NCBI GenBank assembly: GCA_041649275.1 | Contig: JBAZNL010000006.1 | Span: forward strand, 23,088-87,087 | From: Candidatus Izemoplasmatales bacterium | Lineage (GTDB): Bacteria; Bacillota_I; Bacilli_A; Izemoplasmatales; Hujiaoplasmataceae | Direction of reading: 5' to 3' | Length of the DNA: 64,000 nucleotides | In this document: one piece after another, positions 25,807 to 33,964 of the stretch | Layout of the letters: each line of letters opens with the position of its first letter | Position numbering within the stretch: the stretch's first letter is position 1 | Made by a program: the position numbers and the translations under genes | The notes under the pieces: generated by a model | The model's input: only the letters and a program-made list of their open reading frames with translations | The model's database searches: none | What the model was told of the DNA's origin: nothing

Positions 25807-26487
25807 ATGTGCGGACGGTTCATCCTCGGCGTCGTGCGCGAGGAACTCGAAAGGCTCGTCGACGAATACTACGGGATCCCGGTCGTCGGCACCGAGATCG
25901 CCCTCCCGCGGTATAACGTCGCCCCGGGACAGCCGGTCGCAGCCGTCGTCGGCGACGGCGAGAGGTACCGCCTCGGAACGCTCCGATGGGGTTTCGTCCC
26001 GTGGTTCGCCAAGGACGAGAAGAGCGCCTATGCGATGATCAACGCGCGCGCCGAGACGATCCTCGAACGGCCGGCGTACGCGCAGTCGATGAAGACGAAG
26101 CGCTGCGTCGTGCTCGCGGACGGCTACTACGAATGGAAGAAGGAAGGGACGTCGAAGATCCCCTACCGGATCTTTCTGAAGGACGTCGCGCTCTTCGCGA
26201 TGGCCGGACTCTACAGCACCTGGACGCGTGCCGACGGAACGAAGCTGCATACCTGCGCGATCGTCACGACCGCCGCGAACGAACTCACGCGACCGGTCCA
26301 CGAGCGCATGCCGGCGATCCTCACGCGCGAACAGGAGAAGATCTGGCTCGACCGCGGGAACGAACGCGTCGAGGAACTCGCGAAGCTGCTGATCCCGTTC
26401 GACCCCGGGGCGATGGACCTGCATCCGGTCTCGACGCGGGTGAACGACGCCCATAGCGATGACGCGGGGCTGATCGAACAAGCCTGA
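25807..26487 (+). CDS. SRAP-domain protein (SOS response-associated peptidase, YedK/HMCES type)
   Basis: SRAP proteins crosslink through Cys2 to abasic sites in single-stranded DNA and protect them. The 226-residue protein begins MCGRF with the catalytic Cys2. It has YNVAPGQPV (the Asn of the active site), LRWGFVPWFA, INARAETILE (the Glu) and VHERMPAIL (the His). Length and motif order match the family. It stands after radC, giving a small DNA-maintenance pair, and is closed by a strong bidirectional terminator. Confidence 0.96.
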   Translation: MCGRFILGVVREELERLVDEYYGIPVVGTEIALPRYNVAPGQPVAAVVGDGERYRLGTLRWGFVPWFAKDEKSAYAMINARAETILERPAYAQSMKTKRCVVLADGYYEWKKEGTSKIPYRIFLKDVALFAMAGLYSTWTRADGTKLHTCAIVTTAANELTRPVHERMPAILTREQEKIWLDRGNERVEELAKLLIPFDPGAMDLHPVSTRVNDAHSDDAGLIEQA

Positions 26488-26490
26488 AGA

Positions 26491-26545
26491 GAAAGACCGA
26501 ACCGGTCGGATCCCCCTGGACTCCTTCCGGTTCGGTCTTTCGTTT
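26491..26545. terminator. Bidirectional terminator between SRAP and the minus-strand operon
   Basis: GAAAGACCGAACCGG (26491-26505) pairs with CCGGTTCGGTCTTTC (26527-26541), 21-base loop. T-rich ends exist on both strands, though short. Confidence 0.8.
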
Positions 26546-26562
26546 GCAGGCATGATGCGCCA

Positions 26563-27621
26563 TCATTCGGGGATGGCATCCATCCATTCTGCCAAGTCGG
26601 GGATCGCCGTACCGGGATATCTGTGGACTTCGGAAACCGAGGATGCCGATTCGATTCGATAGAGCGAATAGCCGAGGGCATCGACCGAGCGCCCGACGTA
26701 ATAGACGTCTTCGTTCCTTTCGACGACATATCCGCTGGAGACGAGCGTATCGACGAATAGCGATGAAGTCACGGGCATGACATCGATTCCCAATACGGAG
26801 TCGACGAACCAGAACGCACGGACTTCCCCATAACTGTCCGCCCAAAGGGAAGCATTCGATCCCACCGCGAAACGGGTAATCTCGGAAGGATCTCCCGACG
26901 TGTAGAAGTGGATGTCGGTGACGATCAATTCGCGATGGCGGAGATGGGGGGGGATCTGCTCCGGCATGACCTCATCGTATCGCGCGCTTTCAACGATCGC
27001 GACGGCGGCGATGGATCGGGCGTGACGTTGATACAGAACGAATGAGAAGTTGTCGTCGCCGGATTGGTGGAAACTGGCCAGATCGACGGCGGAACCGATG
27101 AGATCATAGGACGACACCGGGATCATCCAGCCATTCTCGTGCACGATCACATAGAGCCGGTCTTCCATCGAATCTTCGTATCGGTAATCCGGAAAGACGT
27201 AGCGATCGCCCGTGATTCCGACGACGGGATTGACGGAGAACACGACGACGTCGAAAGCCTCGAAATGCCGGAGGTAGACCGGATGATAGGACGACGCCGT
27301 CGAGATCGATCCATCCGCCATCAGATACCGCACCTCGTTTCCCTCATCGTCGAGGAGACGGGGATGACCGTAGTTCGAATCGAGGACAAGCGGGAATGCC
27401 GTCTCGACGTCGAGGTCGACGGCCAGAAAGTCGTCGGCCTGATCCTGACCGGCGCCGACGGAAGCGAGGACGGCGATGGTCGCGATCGTCCCGATCATCA
27501 GGATCAGGCCGATCGTCGCCGTACGCCGGCATGCATCGCGACGTCTGGCGGCGGCGACCGAGATCAGGCAGACCAGAACCAAGGCCATGGGCACGAGCAA
27601 GGCGCTACTCCACGTCATCAT
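26563..27621 (-). CDS. Unknown membrane protein with large external domain
   Basis: A 352-residue protein with two N-terminal hydrophobic helices (VPMALVLVCLISVAAA and ATIGLILMIGTIATIAVLASV), a basic loop RRRDACRR between them, and a domain of about 290 residues outside the membrane rich in Asp, Tyr and Val. By the positive-inside rule both termini lie outside. It is the last gene of a four-gene minus-strand operon and overlaps the XRE gene by 17 bases, behind AAGGAGGG. No family is recognised. Base composition looks less GC-rich than the neighbouring housekeeping genes. Confidence 0.72.
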   Translation of the reverse strand: MMTWSSALLVPMALVLVCLISVAAARRRDACRRTATIGLILMIGTIATIAVLASVGAGQDQADDFLAVDLDVETAFPLVLDSNYGHPRLLDDEGNEVRYLMADGSISTASSYHPVYLRHFEAFDVVVFSVNPVVGITGDRYVFPDYRYEDSMEDRLYVIVHENGWMIPVSSYDLIGSAVDLASFHQSGDDNFSFVLYQRHARSIAAVAIVESARYDEVMPEQIPPHLRHRELIVTDIHFYTSGDPSEITRFAVGSNASLWADSYGEVRAFWFVDSVLGIDVMPVTSSLFVDTLVSSGYVVERNEDVYYVGRSVDALGYSLYRIESASSVSEVHRYPGTAIPDLAEWMDAIPE

Positions 27622-27829
27622 GCTGAATGCCCTCCTTCCATCCGAGGATGTCGCCCGGCGTCACGGACAAGGCTCTGCAGATCGCGTCGAGCGTCGTGAA
27701 GCGGATCGCGCGCGCCTTCCCGCTCCTGAGGATCGACAGATTCGCTTCCGTCAGGCCGATGATCGCGCATAGTTCGGAGGCCGTCATCCGGCGTTCGCGG
27801 AGGATGCGGTCGAGTTCGACGACGATCAT
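27605..27829 (-). CDS. XRE-family small transcriptional regulator (YozG-like)
   Basis: A 74-residue single helix-turn-helix protein: LDRILRERRMTASELCAIIGLTEANLSILRSGKARAIRFTTLDAICRALSVTPGDIL. It fits the small Cro/C1 group that accompanies DUF2975 membrane proteins, as YozG accompanies YoaS in Bacillus. It overlaps the DUF2975 gene by four bases (ATGA). It probably autoregulates this operon (inference). Confidence 0.92.
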   Translation of the reverse strand: MIVVELDRILRERRMTASELCAIIGLTEANLSILRSGKARAIRFTTLDAICRALSVTPGDILGWKEGIQHDDVE

Positions 27830-28395
27830 ATCGTGAGTCGATTCTCCTCATGGATTTCGATCGCCAGCTTCAGGACCTTCGCGACGACGATCAGCATCAG
27901 TCCGAAGCCGAGATAGAGGAGGATCGGAGCGTTCAGGTACAGGTTGAACTCGGTCAACGTTCCCGTGAGGAAGCCGAATCCCTGGATGACCAGTCCGGCT
28001 GCGACCTCGACCAGGACCAGATACACGAACGAGCGTCCCATCCGATCGATGCGTTCGACGTTTTCAGCCACGAAGACCGCCTTGCGCTCCAGATTGTCGA
28101 TCAAGGCCTTGACGTCGAAGTGCACCCTCAGGAGCAAGACGACATAGATTACCGTCTTGACGACCGCGATCAGGAAGAGTTCCGACATCGTGATGGCGGG
28201 GAGGGCCGCGATGATGCCGATGACGCTCGAACCGACGATCAGGACGACCGCAACCAGGTAGGCGCGCTTGAGCAGGCGGACGCTGGCGTCGAAATCGACG
28301 CGGTTCAGACGCGTGAGCATGTAGATGATGCCGGCGATCAATGCGATCGCGAGCGCGATCAGGACAACCATGAGGATCGATGCGAATGCGGTCAT
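27826..28395 (-). CDS. DUF2975-family four-helix membrane protein
   Basis: A 189-residue protein with four hydrophobic helices, ILMVVLIALAIALIAGIIYML being the first. A cytosolic loop LIDNLERKAVFVAENVERIDRMG follows the second pair, the most conserved part of DUF2975. Pairing with a small XRE gene immediately downstream is the usual context for this family, whose biochemical role is unknown. The RBS GAGGAGGAG lies in the end of the upstream gene, showing tight coupling. Confidence 0.85.
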   Translation of the reverse strand: MTAFASILMVVLIALAIALIAGIIYMLTRLNRVDFDASVRLLKRAYLVAVVLIVGSSVIGIIAALPAITMSELFLIAVVKTVIYVVLLLRVHFDVKALIDNLERKAVFVAENVERIDRMGRSFVYLVLVEVAAGLVIQGFGFLTGTLTEFNLYLNAPILLYLGFGLMLIVVAKVLKLAIEIHEENRLTI

Positions 28396-28396
28396 G

Positions 28397-29176
28397 CTAC
28401 TCCTCCTCTGCGGTGCCGATGAGCGACGAACCGCGATAATACGTATTCGGGGCGTTGAATCGGTTGAATCCGAGCATGATCGATGCGGTTTCCTTGCGCG
28501 CTTCGACGAGATCGACGGAGAACTCGAAGAAATCCGGATCGCTCTCGGCGGTGGCGACGTATTCGACCATCAGCGAGTATTGCAGGAGCGGACGCTTGAA
28601 GTATTGGGTGAACGTGTTCTCCGGCAGCGTGACATAGGCATTGGGTTCCGTGACGGAGTAGACTCCGTTCCGGAACGTCTCGCCGTCGGAAAAGACGAGC
28701 AGCGAGGTCAGCGACGAGGTCGTGACGACGTATCCCGGAGAAGCGCTGAAGACCAGATGCTGGACGGTTTCGTCATGCTGGTTCGTGTCGCTCACGTAGA
28801 ACGAATACGGAAGCGTCACGGTGACGATCGCGATGCGGTGTCCGTCCGGATCGAGGAACAGGTCGCCCATGAACGTCGCGTCCGATTCGACGTCGTCGTC
28901 GAACTCGTACGTGCTGGCGCCGGTCAGGAGATAATGCAGGTCGCTGTAGATGAATGGCGCCGCCGCGAGCGAGGAAACGAACGACAGATCGCCATCGTAG
29001 ATGGTGATGCAGGTCCAGTCGTTCCAACGGTATGTCGGCGATTGGTCGACGGAGTAGGCGATTTGTTCGGCACTGGGGTCGATTTGCATCCCGTAGGGCA
29101 CATGGACCGGTTGAAGCGCCGCGATGCACAGAACTGCAAGCGTCGATGTCAGCGCGGCAAGCAGGAAACGCGTCAT
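28397..29176 (-). CDS. Unknown secreted or membrane-tethered protein
   Basis: A 259-residue protein starting with a signal-peptide-like segment MTRFLLAALTSTLAVLCIAAL. The residue before the Cys is Leu, so it does not fit a lipobox. The rest is soluble, Asp/Ser/Tyr-rich, with a probable beta structure. It is the first gene of the minus-strand operon with a strong promoter (TTGTCA-17-TATGAT). The external domain shares a loose style with that of the 26563-27621 protein, but I cannot show homology by eye. Confidence 0.7.
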   Translation of the reverse strand: MTRFLLAALTSTLAVLCIAALQPVHVPYGMQIDPSAEQIAYSVDQSPTYRWNDWTCITIYDGDLSFVSSLAAAPFIYSDLHYLLTGASTYEFDDDVESDATFMGDLFLDPDGHRIAIVTVTLPYSFYVSDTNQHDETVQHLVFSASPGYVVTTSSLTSLLVFSDGETFRNGVYSVTEPNAYVTLPENTFTQYFKRPLLQYSLMVEYVATAESDPDFFEFSVDLVEARKETASIMLGFNRFNAPNTYYRGSSLIGTAEEE

Positions 29177-29208
29177 GTAATCACCTCGAATTATTGAATA
29201 TCGATAAT

Positions 29209-29237
29209 ATCATAGCACCCATTCCGTTCTTTGACAA
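29209..29237 (-). promoter_or_regulatory. Promoter of the XRE/DUF2975 operon
   Basis: On the minus strand TTGTCA (29237-29232), 17-base spacer, TATGAT (29214-29209): 5 of 6 in each box. Confidence 0.85.
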
Positions 29238-29328
29238 GTGCAATCGTAAAAAATGTACAACTCGAATTCGGGAAGAGCCGGAATGGCGTCGGCCGGCATC
29301 GGTCGCTGGGAGGCGTTTCGTCCGATTC

Positions 29329-29354
29329 AAAAAAAGGAGCCTCATGGAGGCTCC
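29329..29354 (-). terminator. Intrinsic terminator of the alpha/beta hydrolase gene
   Basis: On the minus strand GGAGCCTC-CAT-GAGGCTCC is followed by seven T residues (plus-strand A run 29329-29335). Confidence 0.92.
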
Positions 29355-29369
29355 GAATCGGTTCATGGA

Positions 29370-30293
29370 CTATTTTTCCAGGAACGTGAGGATGTCCCGG
29401 TAGACGGTCTCCTTGTCGAGTTCGTTCAGGATCTCGTGGCGGTCGTCCTCGTAGAGTTTGTCGGTCACGTCGACATAGCCGAGCTTCCGGTAAACCGCGG
29501 CGAGTTCCAGGACGGTCTTCCCGTACTCGGAGAGCGGGTCGTTCTTCCCGGAGGCGAAGAGGAGGGGGGTGTCCTTCCTTCCGGTCGCGATCTGCTTCGG
29601 ATCGTTGATCACGACGAGCCACTTGAAGAGGTCCTTGTTCGCGGAAACCGTCGCCGGCTGGCCGCACATCGGCGACTTCTCGTAGTAGTTCTGGATCTCG
29701 ACGTCCTTGGAGAGCCACTCGACGTCGCGGTCGCCGATGATGCCGTCCTTGCGCATCTTCGCCGGATAGGCGTCGATCCCCATCTTCTGGAGGAGCGGCG
29801 AGACGTACTTCGGCCCCCGGAGCGCCTTGATCACCGTCGATAGGAGGATCCCGAAGCGGATCAGCCCGAGCGGCATCATCGCGGTTCCCGTGAGCACCGC
29901 CTTCTTGTAGAAGTCGGGCTTTCTCAGAAGCGCGAGGCGGGCGAGGAAGGAGCCCATGCTGTGGCCGAGGACGAAGACGGGCAGGTCGGGATACCGCTGC
30001 TTGATGAAGTCCTGGACGAGGGTGATCGACTCGTAGGCGATCCTGTCCCCGTCCCTGTCGGCGTAGTGGACGTAGGCGTTCGTGTCGGTCGACAGGCCGT
30101 GGCCGAGGAAGTCGCAGCCGACGGCGACGTAGCCGTTCCTGTTCAGGAACTCGGCGAACAGGCCGTAGCGGGCGATGTGCTCGCTGACGCCGTGGATCAA
30201 ATGGACGACGCCCTTCACCGGGGCGGTGGCGCCGTCGTACAGATAGACGTGGATGTCGTTTCCAACGGAATTCTTGACGATCAGTTTCTCCAT
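29370..30293 (-). CDS. Alpha/beta hydrolase of the monoacylglycerol lipase/lysophospholipase type
   Basis: A 307-residue serine hydrolase of the S33/Hydrolase_4 group. The oxyanion HGVSEHIARY segment, DFLGHGLS, nucleophile Ser112 in GHSMG, Asp in FASGKNDPLSEYG and His in YEDDRHEILNE make a full triad. No signal peptide, so it is cytosolic or membrane-associated. It likely cleaves monoacylglycerols or lysophospholipids. The neighbouring divergent glpK could phosphorylate the glycerol released (inference). ATG 30293 follows GAGAGG by about 8 bases; the frame extends to a GTG at 30302. Confidence 0.9.
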   Translation of the reverse strand: MEKLIVKNSVGNDIHVYLYDGATAPVKGVVHLIHGVSEHIARYGLFAEFLNRNGYVAVGCDFLGHGLSTDTNAYVHYADRDGDRIAYESITLVQDFIKQRYPDLPVFVLGHSMGSFLARLALLRKPDFYKKAVLTGTAMMPLGLIRFGILLSTVIKALRGPKYVSPLLQKMGIDAYPAKMRKDGIIGDRDVEWLSKDVEIQNYYEKSPMCGQPATVSANKDLFKWLVVINDPKQIATGRKDTPLLFASGKNDPLSEYGKTVLELAAVYRKLGYVDVTDKLYEDDRHEILNELDKETVYRDILTFLEK

Positions 30294-30333
30294 CCTTCGC
30301 ACCTCTCATTTTTAATGAATCGATCTTGGCACC

Positions 30334-30362
30334 ATTATATCATTTCGAGGATGAATATCCAA
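30334..30362 (-). promoter_or_regulatory. Promoter of the hydrolase gene
   Basis: Minus strand TTGGAT (30362-30357), 17-base spacer, TATAAT (30339-30334) with TGA in front (extended -10). It is divergent from the glpK promoter. Confidence 0.7.
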
Positions 30363-30369
30363 GCCGATT

Positions 30370-30378
30370 TGATATAAT
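30370..30378 (+). promoter_or_regulatory. Extended -10 promoter of glpK
   Basis: TGA-TATAAT, TATAAT at 30373-30378. The -35 region (GATGAA) is poor. Confidence 0.65.
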
Positions 30379-30398
30379 TAAGCCGAGAGGTGACCGAC

Positions 30399-31886
30399 TT
30401 GGACAAATACATACTCGCCATCGACCAGGGGACCACGTCCTCGCGGGCGATCATCTTCGACAAGACGGGAAGGATCGCCTGCATGAGCCAGCACGAGTTC
30501 ACGCAGTACTTCCCCGAACCCGGCTACGTCCTGCACGATCCGAGCGAGATCTGGGGATCGGTCTCCGTCTGCATCAGCGAGTGCCTGATGAAGGCGAAGC
30601 TCTCCCCCAACCAGATCGCCGGCATCGGCATCACCAACCAGCGCGAGACCACCGTCGTCTGGAACAAAAAGACCGGCAAGCCCGTCTACCAGGCGATCGT
30701 GTGGCAGTCCAAGCAGACCGCCCGGATCTGCGAGGAGCTCCGCAAGGCGGGGAAGGAAGAGCTCGTCCGGCAGAAGACGGGGCTTCTGATCGATCCCTAC
30801 TTCTCAGGCACGAAGGTGAAGTGGATCCTCGACAACGTCAAGGGAGCGCGCGAAGCCGCCGACCGCGGCGAACTCCTCTTCGGGACGATCGACACCTGGA
30901 TCATCTGGAACCTCACCAACGGCAAGAAGCACGTGACCGACTATTCGAACGCCTCCCGCACGCTCCTCTTCGACATCTTCGAGAAGCGCTGGGATCCCGA
31001 ACTCCTGACCCTCTTCGGCGTGCCTGCCTCGATGCTTCCCGAGGTCCACGACTCCTCGAAGATCTACGGCCTCACCGCGAAGAACGCCTTCTACGGCTTC
31101 GAGGTCCCGATCGCCGGCATCGCCGGTGACCAGCAGGCCGCCCTCTTCGGCCAGACCTGCTTCTCCCCCGGCGACGTCAAGAACACCTACGGCACCGGAT
31201 GCTTCATCCTGATGAACACCGGCAAGAAGCCGATCCGCTCCGCCAAGGGGCTTTTGACGACGATCGCCTGGGGTCTGGACGGCGAGATCACCTACGCCCT
31301 CGAAGGCTCGATCTTCGTCGGCGGCTCCGCCGTCCAGTGGCTCCGCGACGGTCTCCGCGTGATCGCCAAGTCGTCCGAGACCGAGGCGTACGCGAAGGAG
31401 GTCGAGGACAACCTCGGCGTCTATTTCGTCCCCGCCTTCGTCGGCCTCGGCACCCCATACTGGGAGATGGACGCCAAGGGCGCGATCTTCGGGATCACCC
31501 GCGGCACGAAGCGCCAGCACATCGTGCGGGCGACGCTCGAGGCGATCGCCTACCAGACCAAGGACGTCCTAGACGTGATGGAGGACGAGTCGAAGATCCG
31601 GCTGACGCGCCTGCGCGTCGACGGCGGCGCCTCGAACAACGACTTCCTCATGCAGTTCCAAAGCGACATCCTCGATCTCTACATCGACAAGCCCGTGACG
31701 AGCGAGACGACAGCGCTCGGTGCGTGCTATCTCGCCGGTCTCGCCGTCGGCTTCTGGACGATGACCGAGATCAAGGCGATGTGGGGCGTCGACAAGGTCT
31801 ACAAGCCCGTGATCGCCCCCGAACTGCGCAAGAAGCTGTACGCGGGATGGCAGAAGGCCGTCAAGGCCTGCATCCTGTTCCGCTGA
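30399..31886 (+). CDS. glpK: Glycerol kinase
   Basis: GlpK makes sn-glycerol-3-phosphate from glycerol and ATP. The 495-residue FGGY-family protein has AIDQGTTSSRAI, HDPSEIWGSV, GITNQRETTVVW, AIVWQSKQT, GVPASMLPEV, AGDQQAALFGQ and RVDGGASNNDFLMQFQ. All are signature segments of glycerol kinase rather than other FGGY sugar kinases. TTG 30399 is favoured because GAGAGG lies 8 bases upstream; GTG 30390 would overlap it. No glpF or glpD is next to it. The glycerol-3-phosphate could feed lipid synthesis, where PlsC acts downstream. Confidence 0.97.
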   Translation: MDKYILAIDQGTTSSRAIIFDKTGRIACMSQHEFTQYFPEPGYVLHDPSEIWGSVSVCISECLMKAKLSPNQIAGIGITNQRETTVVWNKKTGKPVYQAIVWQSKQTARICEELRKAGKEELVRQKTGLLIDPYFSGTKVKWILDNVKGAREAADRGELLFGTIDTWIIWNLTNGKKHVTDYSNASRTLLFDIFEKRWDPELLTLFGVPASMLPEVHDSSKIYGLTAKNAFYGFEVPIAGIAGDQQAALFGQTCFSPGDVKNTYGTGCFILMNTGKKPIRSAKGLLTTIAWGLDGEITYALEGSIFVGGSAVQWLRDGLRVIAKSSETEAYAKEVEDNLGVYFVPAFVGLGTPYWEMDAKGAIFGITRGTKRQHIVRATLEAIAYQTKDVLDVMEDESKIRLTRLRVDGGASNNDFLMQFQSDILDLYIDKPVTSETTALGACYLAGLAVGFWTMTEIKAMWGVDKVYKPVIAPELRKKLYAGWQKAVKACILFR

Positions 31887-31906
31887 GCACTGCCGGAGGT
31901 GACGCC

Positions 31907-32473
31907 ATGATCACCCTGATGAGCACCGGTTCCTACGTCGGTCTGGGCGCGGCCTTCCTCGCCGTCGCCGTCGTCGTCTGGGGAATCATCACCAGCCAGA
32001 GTCTGCGCAAGCGTGCACGCGCCGTCCTCGAGGCCGAGGCGGCCGTCGACCATGCCCTGACGCAGCGGTTCGCGACGATCGCGAAGCTCGACGAGACGGT
32101 CTTTCCCGAAGCGGGCGTCGAGCGCGGTCGTTTCGCCAGTCTCCGCTGGCAGAACGGCGTGCCCGCGAACGCCTCGATCGCCGACAAGGCGTCGTTCGCC
32201 GGGGAGATCGACGCATGTGCGCGCGACCTCGTCGCCGAAATCGCCCGCCGCGGCGCATCCGCGGACCGGCTCGTCGCCGACCTCGAGGGTGCGCTTCCCC
32301 TCACCGAGGAGCAGCTCGCGAACGCCCGCCGTCTCTACAACGCCACCGCCGCCGCCTTGAACAAGGCGGTCGCGGCCTTCCCCTCGATGCTCGCGGCGAA
32401 CGCGATGCGGCTCGAGAAGAGGCCCTATTTCGAGATCGGCGCCGCCGATCCCGATTCCGAACCGGACGCCTGA
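31907..32473 (+). CDS. LemA-like membrane-anchored protein
   Basis: A 188-residue protein with one N-terminal transmembrane helix (YVGLGAAFLAVAVVVWGII) and a helical body. The end ANARRLYNATAAALNKAVAAFPSMLAANAMRLEKRPYFEI matches the LemA pattern (ARxxYN...YN....FP.......F..). The usual VDIQLKRRHDLIPNLV segment is replaced by AAVDHALTQRFATIAKLDETV, so it is a divergent member. The function of LemA is unknown. RBS CGGAGGTG; the stop lies inside the terminator stem. Confidence 0.72.
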   Translation: MITLMSTGSYVGLGAAFLAVAVVVWGIITSQSLRKRARAVLEAEAAVDHALTQRFATIAKLDETVFPEAGVERGRFASLRWQNGVPANASIADKASFAGEIDACARDLVAEIARRGASADRLVADLEGALPLTEEQLANARRLYNATAAALNKAVAAFPSMLAANAMRLEKRPYFEIGAADPDSEPDA

Positions 32474-32494
32474 GGACCAGGCGTCCTTTTTTTT
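32464..32494 (+). terminator. Intrinsic terminator after the LemA-like gene
   Basis: GGACGCCT (32464-32471) pairs with AGGCGTCC (32479-32486), then eight T. It overlaps the stop codon of the gene. Confidence 0.93.
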
Positions 32495-32627
32495 CGATTT
32501 GCGGATCCTGCTTGGGTTTCGCAAACGCGTCCGCCCGCGTCGTTGGCGGGCGTCGGGACGACCGGATTTTCCCCGCTCGTTGCGAAACCTCGCCTCCTTT
32601 CGCCGCTTTTTCGCACGGATCCGCGAT

Positions 32628-32656
32628 TCGACAGTCTCCCAAGGCGATGGTAGAAT
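32628..32656 (+). promoter_or_regulatory. Promoter of ssb
   Basis: TCGACA (32628-32633), 17-base spacer, TAGAAT (32651-32656) preceded by TGG. 5 of 6 in each box plus an extended -10. Confidence 0.8.
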
Positions 32657-32683
32657 GGCGTCGTACCGAAAGGGGGACAAGAC

Positions 32684-33013
32684 ATGTTGAACCAGGTCAT
32701 CCTCGTGGGTCGTCTGACCCACGATCCCGAACTCCGCAAGTCGGAGGAGGGAAGAAGCGTCGCGACGATCCGCATCGCCGTCCAGCGCGGCTTCAAGAGC
32801 GGCGAGACGAACGAGTACGAGACCGACTTCTTCAACTGCACGCTCTGGTCGGGAGTCGCCGAGGCGACCGTCGACTACTGCAAGAAGGGGTCCGTGATCG
32901 GCGTCAAGGCGCGGCTCGCCCAAAAGGAATACGTGATGGAGAACAAGAAGACGTTCAGCTATCCGGAAATCATCGTCGAGAAGATCTCCTTCATCAGTCC
33001 GAGCCGGGATTAA
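32684..33013 (+). CDS. ssb: Single-stranded DNA-binding protein, short form without acidic tail
   Basis: A 109-residue protein consisting of one OB fold: MLNQVILVGRLTHDPELR, VATIRIAVQRGF, DFFNCTLWSGVAEATVDYCKKGSVIGVKARL. It ends at ISFISPSRD, just after the OB fold, with no Gly/Gln-rich linker and no acidic DDDIPF-like tip for partner binding. Bacillus SsbB (competence) is similarly short, so a second, longer ssb elsewhere in the genome is likely (inference). It has its own promoter and terminator. Confidence 0.93.
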   Translation: MLNQVILVGRLTHDPELRKSEEGRSVATIRIAVQRGFKSGETNEYETDFFNCTLWSGVAEATVDYCKKGSVIGVKARLAQKEYVMENKKTFSYPEIIVEKISFISPSRD

Positions 33014-33048
33014 GATATGTGAAAGCATATCTTTTTTCTTTTTTTTGC
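33013..33048 (+). terminator. Intrinsic terminator after ssb
   Basis: AGATATG (33013-33019) pairs with CATATCT (33026-33032), followed by a long T-rich run. Confidence 0.85.
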
Positions 33049-33058
33049 GATGCGATGA

Positions 33059-33067
33059 TGCTATAAT
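33059..33067 (+). promoter_or_regulatory. Extended -10 promoter of thyA
   Basis: TGC-TATAAT with TATAAT at 33062-33067. The upstream T run of the terminator occupies the -35 region. Confidence 0.6.
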
Positions 33068-33085
33068 TCACTTGGGTGATCCGCG

Positions 33086-33964
33086 ATGAGACAGTACCTG
33101 GAGTTCCTTAGACACATCCTCGACCACGGCGTCCGGAAGGACGACCGGACCCATACCGGAACGATCTCGGCCTTCGGGTACCAGATGCGTTTCGACCTCG
33201 CGGAAGGCTTTCCGCTCCTCACCACCAAGAAGGTGCACATGAAGTCGATCGTGCACGAACTGCTCTGGTTCATCAAGGGCGACACCAACATCAAGTACCT
33301 CGTCGACCACGACGTCCGGATCTGGAACGAATGGCCCTACGAGACCTATCGGAACTCCGCCGACTACCAGGGCGAATCGCTCGATGGATTCGTCGCGCGG
33401 ATCAAGACTGACGACGCGTTCGCGAGGAAGCACGGCGACCTCGGTCCCGTCTACGGCCGGCAGTGGCGCGCCTGGCCGGGCGCACGCGGCCCGATCGACC
33501 AGCTCAGAAACGTCATCGACGAGATCAGGCGAAACCCCGACAGCCGGCGTCTGATCGTCTCCGCATGGAATCCGGCCGAAGTCGAGGACATGGCGCTCCC
33601 GCCGTGCCATACGCTCTTCCAGTTCAACGTCGCCGACGGGAAACTTTCCTGCCAGCTCTACCAGCGGAGCGCCGACGCCTTCCTCGGCGTCCCCTTCAAC
33701 ATCGCTTCCTACGCCCTCCTGACCCTCATGGTCGCCGAGGTCTGCGGCCTGAAGCCGGGCACTTTCGTCCATACCTTCGGCGACTGCCACATCTATGCGA
33801 ACCATCTCAACCAGGTGAACGCGCAGCTCGCGCGGGAGCCGCGGCCGCTGCCGCGCGTCGTCTTCCGGCGCAAGGTCGCCGACATCGCCGACTTCGTCTA
33901 CGAGGACGTCGAGCTCGTCGGCTACGACCCGCATCCGGCGATCAAGGGAAAGGTGGCGGTCTGA
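33086..33964 (+). CDS. thyA: Thymidylate synthase (ThyA type)
   Basis: ThyA methylates dUMP to dTMP using methylenetetrahydrofolate, releasing dihydrofolate. The 292-residue protein has the catalytic Cys174 in LPPCHT, RTHTGT near the N-terminus, GDLGPVYGRQWR, RRLIVSAWNP and the C-terminal IKGKVAV. The segment between WNEWPYETYRN and GDLGPVYG is longer than in E. coli, like the roughly 50-residue insert of Lactobacillus ThyA. It overlaps dfrA by one base, so dihydrofolate production and recycling are coupled. Confidence 0.97.
   Translation: MRQYLEFLRHILDHGVRKDDRTHTGTISAFGYQMRFDLAEGFPLLTTKKVHMKSIVHELLWFIKGDTNIKYLVDHDVRIWNEWPYETYRNSADYQGESLDGFVARIKTDDAFARKHGDLGPVYGRQWRAWPGARGPIDQLRNVIDEIRRNPDSRRLIVSAWNPAEVEDMALPPCHTLFQFNVADGKLSCQLYQRSADAFLGVPFNIASYALLTLMVAEVCGLKPGTFVHTFGDCHIYANHLNQVNAQLAREPRPLPRVVFRRKVADIADFVYEDVELVGYDPHPAIKGKVAV

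Noticed and set aside
29231..29259. Plus-strand promoter TTGACA before 29260
   Set aside because: No good -10 at the right distance and no plus-strand gene follows; the bases belong to the minus-strand -35.
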